A stretch of DNA of 20,518 bases from Pelargonium nanum (lineage: Eukaryota > Streptophyta > Magnoliopsida > Geraniales > Geraniaceae): the NCBI GenBank assembly GCA_036897485.1, contig JAYMTF010001943.1:1-20518 (forward strand), given 5' to 3'. The notes beneath the pieces are model-generated. The model was not told where the DNA came from and did no database searches. It saw nothing but the letters and a program-made list of their open reading frames with translations. The stretch's first letter is position 1. Each line of letters begins with the position of its first letter. This document shows positions 11,420 through 20,518 of this stretch, one piece after another. The translations under genes and the position numbers were made by a program.

Positions 11420-12076
11420 TTACTATGTTATGTATTTTTCTATGTATAATAGTAGCTAGATACTATTCTATATGCTTATCACAAAAGTTATGACTTGATT
11501 TTGCTACTTTTTTTTTTTACTCTGATGTCTACATATCTAAGTTGAAAAGTAATGTGCAATTGTAGTTTAGATCCAATTCATAAATTTTCAAGCCTAAATT
11601 CAGAGAACCAGATTAGTTTTTCTTAGAAAGATTGAAAAAATCTGATATATTGAGTCCAAAGTTTAAGATAGATTTTTCATATATAATCATCTTTGGGGAC
11701 ATATATCTGATATGCCAGCCAAATACACATACACAAAATAGGGAAAAAGATTAGAGATTTTATGCAACTTGGAACATAGATAGGCTTCTTTTTGTTTCTC
11801 TTGAAACTTGTTGCAGCATTACCAGTGCCAAGTGGGCACAATATCTTCAAATAATTGAAAGAATTTACCACATTTAAATTTGGATTTTTGTTAAAATATA
11901 CTAACTACACTTTCTAAACCTAGCAGCTGTAAAATTGCAATATTAAGTGTTTGTTTGTTAACATTACTAGCCGACTCTTCGGAGGTGCTAACAAGAAAAA
12001 AGTTCGGAGTAAAAGGATGAGCATGTTTCCTGAAATGTGGACTTCCCGGAGCAACTCATGCCCAACTTTTTCAAGG

Positions 12077-12089
12077 AGCACTGAGTGCT
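12077..12089. repeat. 13-nt palindrome AGCACT-G-AGTGCT
   Basis: This is a perfect 6+1+6 palindrome in the GC-richer patch of the spacer. It could be a protein-binding site or the tip of a decayed hairpin. Nothing around it decides which. Confidence 0.35.
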
Positions 12090-13029
12090 AAAAAACACAC
12101 GTTTATTTTTTTATGCTACTTTTTGTCGTGCTACACTCGTTACTTTAAATCAAGCTAGTGATGGTTCGTGAGCCGCCATTTCACTATTGATGAAACTAGG
12201 TGTCATCAATCTCGAAGTGTTTTATTAATAATTTAAGTTCGCCAATCATGTGGGAACACGAACAAAGGTTAATGACTAGCACTTCATGCCCAGAGTTTGT
12301 TCTCAACCTCATGTCATTAATTTGCTGGCTCAAGAGTGAGTCAATAATGAAAAATGAGAGTTATTTTTAGTGTGTAGTTCAACACATTAAATAAAATAAT
12401 AAAGAAAAAAGAAGAAAATGGTGACAATGTTCACTGGAATAAGAGAGAGATGGTATAGTATAGATGTAGAAACAAACAAGCAAAGAAACAAAGAAAATTA
12501 ATAAAATAAGGACAGAAACTAAACAAGTGATCTGATAACGTTGGAGATGTGTGCCAAATTTTGAGCAGCAACAGCACGTTTGTGATTTAAGATTCACGAA
12601 TCCAACGGTCGCATTTAAGGTGTTCAAATAGTGAAAAGTAGTAGTATTAATTTAAATTCAAAAGATCGAAGTGACTTTTCCATTAAAAAACTAATAAATA
12701 GTTATTTATGGAAACAACTTCCAAGCCAAGCCATTCCATGCCATGCATGCCTTTCTCTCCTCAATCTCAACAATTTGTTCCACAATCAAATTGCTGCATC
12801 TTATTCCAATATTCAAATCATATCTTTTTCATATAATAAAAAAATACAAGCTTACAAAGGGAGAGAGACAATAGGTTCTTGTTTGGTAATACCATAGTCT
12901 TTTAAAGGAGGCGTCACATAAGCAAAATTTTGAAAAAATGGTACTAAGTAAGTTGTTGATTTGTTAAAAATAAAGTGAATTACCAAATAATTTGATGTGT
13001 TTCCAATATTACGCTAACTTTTTCCCCTA

Positions 13030-13092
13030 CACTCATTTTGGGACAAAAAATTTAGACAAACAGGACACTTATTTTGGGACGGAGTGAGTATA
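13030..13092 (-). mobile_element. Stowaway-like MITE end (truncated)
   Basis: Read on the minus strand from 13092, the sequence begins TACTCACTCCGTCCCAAAAT. It continues with an AAGTGTCCTGTTTGTC block and a second TTGTCCCAAAATGAGTGT block. The CTCCxTCCGTCCC terminus with a TA at its edge is characteristic of plant Stowaway (Tc1/mariner) MITEs. I could not find the matching opposite end upstream, so it is probably truncated or diverged. Confidence 0.6.
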
Positions 13093-13861
13093 TCTTATGA
13101 GGTCATATGTGTGGATTTATATTATTAAGTTGGTTTCAAATATTTCATGTCCATTACAATTATTTCAGCAACTTATACATATTTATCGTTGTTTTTGTTC
13201 GAACATTCTATTACCCGAAACTCAACTTCTCACGACAACTCACTGGCGTTTCAACCAAACTATATTTAATACTTCATCAATCTTATAAATCTCAAGCTAA
13301 AAAAAGAGAGAAAATTGGTGCACACCATAGAATAGATTAGCTGCACGGTGTGTTTTCTTGTCTGTGTCTTTTACTTCCTGTGGTAGTGGAAGCAGTCAAT
13401 AAAGTAGCAACAGCAAATGTCAAATTACACCGTACCACATCCCAATCTGTTGCTCTTACCAAGATTTTTTCTTTCTTTCTCAGCAAGAAACAAGAAAGGA
13501 AGATCAGTCTCTAGTCTCAGCTGTGAATATTCAACTAAACAAAATGGTATTTCATAGATTGGATTCTGGATATAATGTTCCTTAACAATGATTTGAATCA
13601 AATTGATTGAATTTATGTGAGCTTTTAGGAGATATAGAGATGTGTTTGGTGTGTAGTTGTTAGAAGAAAATAAAAAATGAAATGTGACAACACAGTTGGA
13701 ATTTGGAAAGGAATGGAAACCAGCAGAGCAGAGCAAAGAGGAGGGCCATTTAGGTACCGTTTGGAGATGGGCCCATTTCTGCATTTCGAAAAATATTTCT
13801 GTTGGATTTGAAATTTATTGACACTGATGAAAAAAAGTCACTTTGACTCCAATCCAAACAA

Positions 13862-13866
13862 CTCTC

Positions 13867-13908
<42 letters not shown>
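13862..13908 (+). promoter_or_regulatory. CT/GA microsatellite in the ROP promoter
   Basis: This is an almost pure CT run of 47 nt (one CC interruption) lying 26 nt upstream of the TATA box. CT/GA tracts in plant core promoters are known binding sites for BPC GAGA-binding proteins, so a regulatory role is plausible. Its length is likely to vary between individuals. Confidence 0.65.
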
Positions 13909-13912
<4 letters not shown>

Positions 13913-13934
13913 TTTCTGTTTCTTTCTATATTTA

Positions 13935-13943
13935 TATATAAGC
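13935..13943 (+). promoter_or_regulatory. TATA box of the ROP gene
   Basis: TATATATAA lies 175 nt before the ATG, directly after the CT tract. A start about 30 nt downstream would give a 5' leader of some 145 nt. That leader is pyrimidine-rich and contains no upstream ATG that I noticed. Confidence 0.65.
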
Positions 13944-14117
13944 ATCTCACTGACCTGCCTCAACCCCAACATTTCTTGATACACTGTGCTGCTCTTTCTT
14001 CTTCTACCTTTTCTCTCTGAACCATCCTCCAGCTTCTTTGTTGTTCTTTAAATTCAGCTCTTCACAGACCTTCTTGGTGAGGACAGTGGAGGAGGAAATT
14101 TCAAATTTTTACTGAGA

Positions 14118-16828
<2,711 letters not shown>

Positions 16829-18434
16829 ACACGTCGATCGCTGGAGTGGAAGGTTGTTTTTGCGAATGCATTGGATGGTTGTAGAAGTTATAGTTCCCTA
16901 ACAGCCTGTTACATCTTTTGATATATGTTTGTGTGTATTTTAGTTGAAGTAACATAGTTTGAACCAAGAAATAGTCATTTTCAATTTACGAACTGGCTAG
17001 ACAAGAAATGGAGGGAATCATTCATTCTCTCATGCTCTCGCTGTATTACTAAGTAAATTACTGTATTTCAGTATGTGTGGTTTTATGGGAAAATATGATT
17101 TTGTTACTTGTAGTATCTATCAACTGCATTTCCTGAATTCTGCATATGAACTCAACAAATGGTTCTTAAACATAGTTAAGCTTAACAAAATCACTTCAGG
17201 TGGCTATTATTGTTGTTGAGACTGTTAACATATACTCTTTTCGCCTTAGAGTTAGTGTCATTGTTTTGTTTCTATTTTGAGAATGCGATATTGGGCCAAT
17301 TCCAGTTTCAAACTACCGCAACGTTGTACAAACATTTTTGAATCCATGTGAACATGTGTTTTAAGAAACTCAAAAGATACTACCTGACTTGTTATAAGAA
17401 TGTTATTGGTAATTTATGCACCTACTAACTTTTTAAAAAGAAAAGAGAACGTTTATTTTCGGGGGAAAATACAAGTCAGACATAACATTCATTCTGAGAC
17501 GGACGTAGTCATTTGGGTAATGTGGTGCATTCTTCCTCCTTGCAACCCATATAAGAGGCTCAAGGAGGTGGGAAGCTCGTGCAACTTTAACTTCCTTCCA
17601 GTTGTGCGGGGCTACTTGGTGGAAAGGCGGCTCCCGCCAAACATGCTATCCTGCTAGGCTGACGCCACGAGGAGGTGACACCTCCTACAAGTTTGACGTA
17701 GAGCTACCAAACAAACACTTAAGGTGCCATTACAAAATCATGGCAAAAACACAGGAGCAGGAAGACCAGGAATGGGTGGTCCTGTAAATGTATTTATGGC
17801 TTCAACAGCAATGGGTCCAAAGCAGGTAGCAATCATAATCAAAATATGCATGCATGATGGTTGGTCTTTTATCTTTTTGGTCAAAATGAAGTTTTGATCA
17901 CAAAAGAAACAAGTGAGTAATTGGTGACCTGCTGTGCAGATGGAGAGCCATTCTTGTGTTAATAATAGTATTGGTGAAATCTGATGTGAGGACATAAATG
18001 TGAAATTTCCAAACAAGAAACAAATTCTAATTCAAATGCATGAGAATTGCAAAACCTGAAAAGGACTTGCCGGAGCAGGACAATGCCACAAATTTGCTTT
18101 ATGCCTAACAACATCACCTCCAACTCTCAATTTTATTGTTGTGGTTGCAACTTCCAGGCTGTTCCAGCAACAAATAATTTTATTAAACAAACCCTAAAAA
18201 TCTCCGTCAACTAGTTTTTATTGGCTTAAAAGTACAGTATAAATGGATTAGCAGTAAGAAAACCAAGCTTATTGATGGTCGATGCAGAATTTCATCATCT
18301 GAATCACGTTTTCATTACCATTCTTAACCGTCACACTCGTTTATAAAGAAAAAAAAATTAAAAAAAAAATCCAAATGGTACCTAAGGTTGGAGTTTTTTT
18401 AATTGTTATACAACTTGATTAAAATATATTCCAA
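16829..18434. other. Spacer downstream of the ROP gene
   Basis: The first few hundred bases are presumably the ROP 3' untranslated region, but no clear poly(A) signal can be singled out. A degenerate Stowaway-like phrase (minus strand, CGTCCGTCTCAGAATGAATG) lies at about 17483-17506. Next comes a GC-richer patch at about 17515-17720, with a TATA-like CATATAAGAGG and small hairpins. Position 17720 onward is AT-rich with no recognisable gene. Confidence 0.5.
17670..17686. repeat. Palindrome AGGAGGTG-A-CACCTCCT
   Basis: This is an exact 8+1+8 inverted repeat inside the GC-richer patch. A second small hairpin (GGCGG/CCGCC) lies about 40 nt before it. Together they suggest a decayed repeat terminus or a structured transcript, but no family is recognised. 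Confidence 0.45.
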
Positions 18435-18529
18435 TATGTTTTGAGAACTCAAATATTTCAAAATATATACATCTTCTACAGTAAAAACCACTCTCTCAAA
18501 CCACATCTGGTTTTAAATGATTGGGTCCC
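18435..18529 (+). repeat. Left arm of a 95-nt inverted-repeat pair
   Basis: This arm matches the reverse complement of 20335-20429 at 83 of 95 positions by my count, without gaps. The best blocks are ACTCAAATATTTCAAAA, TTCTACAGTAAAAACCAC and CTCTCAAACCACATCTGG. Length and spacing (about 1.8 kb between arms) fit terminal inverted repeats of a Mutator-like element. Where the outer end lies is not visible, and other DNA-transposon types are possible. Confidence 0.8.
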
Positions 18530-18990
18530 CCATCTGATTTTGTGAATTTGTTTTAGTGTTTGTGGATATTTTTTTTTCTGAAATATTTGTTTTGTGGATA
18601 TTTTAGTTCATTGTTTCAGACTTTCAGTAAAAAAGTTGTTTTACCTTTTTATTCATTTTTTGTTCTCATAATCTCTTTCAATATGTTATTCCTATTTTTT
18701 TTCCTTGTGATTTTAATATTAAAATTTAAGATACTTAAAAAATATCGAAATTAAAGATGAATTTACTAAATTAAAAATCTATTTTAATATATATAGAAAA
18801 TACACAATTTCTCTATGCGACACGTGGCACTTTTGTTTTTTTACATGTGTCCATCTCATATAAATTATTCTTAATTAAAATTAAAATTATTTATTGTTGT
18901 AACTATTTAAATTAACTTATCATGTTTAACTAATTATATATCTTTTGTGTAAAAGAAAAAACTAATTATATATCTATTGTCTGTGACTTA

Positions 18991-19206
18991 CAGAATGGGG
19001 AACGATGATTCCAGTGCTTTTGCTATGAATTTAGCTTATATAGACAGTTTGGTTGTCCAATTTTATAGAGTAAAATTGTATTCTACTTTTTCGTCTGCGA
19101 ACCGAGTTGCTGACGCTTTAACTTGGTTCTCAAAACTCTCGTTAGACTTGTTTGCTTGGATGGGGCTTGTAGGGCCCCTTGAAATTACAAATTTGTTACA
19201 TTTGGA
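18991..19206 (+). pseudogene. Fragment of an RNase H-like (RVT_3) coding sequence
   Basis: Right after a splice-acceptor-like TTACAG, an open frame encodes DSSAFAMNLAYIDSL. Then come SANRVADALTWFS and a closing LEITNLLHLD. This matches the C-terminal half of the plant RNase H-like domain, in which S-x-N-R-x-A-D-x-L-A is the most conserved phrase. Such domains occur in plant LINE polymerases and in stand-alone host genes. Only the last third of the domain is present, and none of the catalytic acidic residues upstream are seen. It is a fragment, lying between the inverted-repeat arms and interrupted on its right by the hAT element. Confidence 0.65.
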
Positions 19207-19740
19207 TAGAGCTGGCAATTTAGACCCATACCCGTGGGTACTAGCGAGTTACCTGTAAAATGAACGGGTTTGGCATACTGCTTTTTACCCGAGTAAGTTT
19301 CGAGTCAGGTCTGATATTTGTAATTAACGGGTTGTGTCGAGTATACCCAGTGGGTAATGGGTATCCGCAAATTAGGTGAAATTGGTGATCCTTCAACTTA
19401 GTTTGTATATGTTCTGTAGAATTAGATCAAAGCTGTGAAGATTGTTGTGATGGTTTATACTATATAGTTTCAAATGTGGATGAAATTTTTTTAAGGATTA
19501 ATGTAGTTCAAATGTGGTTTAAATTAACTATGATTGTAAGTTTTATGTACGGAGATAGATGTGTTTGGAGTCAACTGATTCCAATCAATAGTTCATAGTT
19601 TTTTTTTTGTGTGGGGAGACCCGTACCCAACCCGCACCCCATCCATGACCATGCGGGTTGGGTTAGGGTCATTGTATTCCTACCCGAATCTGTGGGTTAC
19701 CCGACTCATACTCAACACGTTGTCCGAATTGCCAGCTCTA
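19207..19740. mobile_element. Non-autonomous hAT element with perfect ends
   Basis: The element is 534 bp. Its termini are perfect 14-bp inverted repeats: TAGAGCTGGCAATT at 19207-19220 and its reverse complement at 19727-19740. It is flanked by the exact 8-bp direct repeat CATTTGGA (19199-19206 and 19741-19748). An 8-bp duplication with TAGxGCTGGCAA ends is diagnostic of hAT. Subterminal zones carry repeated GGGTA / TACCC words (ACCCGTGGGTA, GTGGGTAATGGGTATCC, GGGTTGGGTTAGGG), likely transposase-binding sites. There is no transposase, so movement needed an outside source. Perfect ends and duplication mean it is the youngest or among the youngest insertions here. Confidence 0.93.
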
Positions 19741-19748
19741 CATTTGGA

Positions 19749-20334
19749 TATGATTAATTAAAAATACAAAGTTGGGTTTGGTAAAAAACAATTAATTAAG
19801 TAGTTACGTATCTTTAATTATTACTTAATTAAATAATTATGGGCTATATGTCGTAATTATCTCATTTCCACATGTAAAACAATATCGTATAAAACTCTAC
19901 ATTTTAAGGAATATTTATTTAAATCTTTAGAAAAAATTGACTTTAAAAAAATAAGATAGATCTTTTCTTTTAAAACAAAAAAAATCATATAGATCTTTAA
20001 TAATAATAATTAAAAGGCATTTTCTTTATTTAAAGAAATTATAAAAGGGATAAGTAATTAATAATTCTATATTTTTTATTCTTCGGAAAAAAATTCTACT
20101 TTTTATTTTTTTCAATAAATTATAGGTATAACATATTGAAAGAGTGTAATAGTGTATGAGACAGAAAAAATGAATAAACCGGTAAGATTTTTTTTTTTTT
20201 ACTTAAACAGTGAACTAAAAAATTTCACAAATATCTCTTTTAAAAAAATTCACAAATAGATTATTAGAAAGAAAAAAGAAAAAAAAAGATCATTTTAAAA
20301 AAAAAAAGATAATAACATTAGATACAAAATGTGT
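19749..20334. other. AT-rich filler inside the inverted-repeat pair
   Basis: This stretch runs between the hAT element and the right arm. It is extremely AT-rich, with many A and T runs and TTAATTAA-like words. There is no reading frame, RNA gene or repeat family that I can name. Confidence 0.6.
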
Positions 20335-20429
20335 GGGACCCATCTACTGAAAACCAGATGTGGTTTGAGAGGGTGGTTTTTACTGTAGAAAATGTATACC
20401 TTTTGAAATATTTGAGTTTTCTAAATATA
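20335..20429 (-). repeat. Right arm of the 95-nt inverted-repeat pair
   Basis: This is the inverted partner of 18435-18529, about 87% identical and gap-free. It ends abruptly at 20429, exactly where the Helitron terminus starts, so the arm is probably longer and is cut by that insertion. Confidence 0.8.
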
Positions 20430-20518
20430 CTAGTGGAATTACCCGTGCGATGCACGAGTTGGTAATTAGTAATTATCGTATACAAATATTTTTTAATTAA
20501 GAAAATAAATTTATGTTC
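20430..20518 (-). mobile_element. Helitron 3' terminus (minus strand), continuing beyond the window
   Basis: Read on the minus strand, a GC-rich hairpin CTCGTGC-ATC-GCACGGG (20458-20442) is followed 8 nt later by CTAG (20433-20430). The next base outside is T. A 3' hairpin shortly before a CTRR end, inserted between A and T, defines Helitrons. The stem is 7 bp with one G-T pair. The 5' end (TC) and any Rep/helicase gene would lie to the right of the window, so autonomy cannot be judged. Confidence 0.78.

Larger units (their letters stand above)
11420..13861. other. Intergenic spacer between NPF and ROP genes
   Basis: This is about 2.4 kb of AT-rich DNA. It holds the NPF 3' region and a somewhat GC-richer patch at about 11970-12100 with a 13-nt palindrome. 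A Stowaway-like end lies at about 13030, followed by the distal promoter of the ROP gene. Short open frames in both strands lack codon structure or any family resemblance. No tRNA or other RNA gene was found by eye. Confidence 0.55.

Noticed and set aside
13740-13785. GGTACCGTTTGG phrase as a transposon end
   Set aside because: This word occurs at the ends of some plant MITEs, but I found no partner end or duplication here.
17400-17787. Two open frames across the GC-richer patch
   Set aside because: They have no codon periodicity, start context or domain, and they run through palindromes and a MITE-like phrase.
18815-18835. ACACGTGGC as an ABA-response promoter element
   Set aside because: The core is real, but no gene lies downstream apart from the RNase H fragment, so a regulatory role has no support.

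Overview
The window looks like nuclear DNA of a dicot plant. Genes are rich in GT-AG introns, the space between them is AT-rich and full of small transposon debris, and all three protein genes belong to plant-specific types. Fragments of Stowaway-like, hAT, Helitron and LTR-retrotransposon type fit this. Family or species cannot be fixed from the sequence alone; an asterid-like repeat flavour is only an impression.

Layout, left to right, with all three genes on the + strand. (1) Positions 1-6055: a LIN/CERBERUS-type E3 ubiquitin ligase (U-box, armadillo-like middle, C-terminal WD40 repeats), 15 visible exons, with its N-terminus cut off by the window edge. (2) 6056-8520: an AT-rich spacer with a fossil LTR-retrotransposon scrap that keeps a primer-binding site. 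(3) 8521-11419: an NRT1/PTR (NPF) transporter of the NPF1 clade, four exons, 607 residues, with a fold-back MITE-like repeat in intron 2. (4) 11420-14117: a spacer with a Stowaway-like end, leading into a TATA promoter with a long CT tract. (5) 14118-16828: a type-II ROP/RAC small GTPase (ROP9-like), eight exons, 210 residues, whose palmitoylation tail is split by a 1.1-kb intron full of repeats. (6) 16829-18434: a spacer with a GC-rich patch. (7) 18435-20518: a nested transposon complex. A 95-nt inverted-repeat pair encloses an RNase H-domain gene fragment and a non-autonomous hAT element with a perfect 8-bp target duplication. The right arm stops exactly where the 3' end of a minus-strand Helitron begins.

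The three genes are independent transcription units and need not work together. Their families do share a theme: LIN, the NPF1 clade and ROP GTPases each have members studied in root-symbiont infection. I treat that as a coincidence worth only a quick synteny check. The most rewarding observations are the nested transposon complex at the right end, which gives a testable prediction beyond the window, and the ROP last intron. Retention of that intron would end the protein in a CaaX-like Cys-Ser-Ile-Gly instead of the palmitoylated tail.
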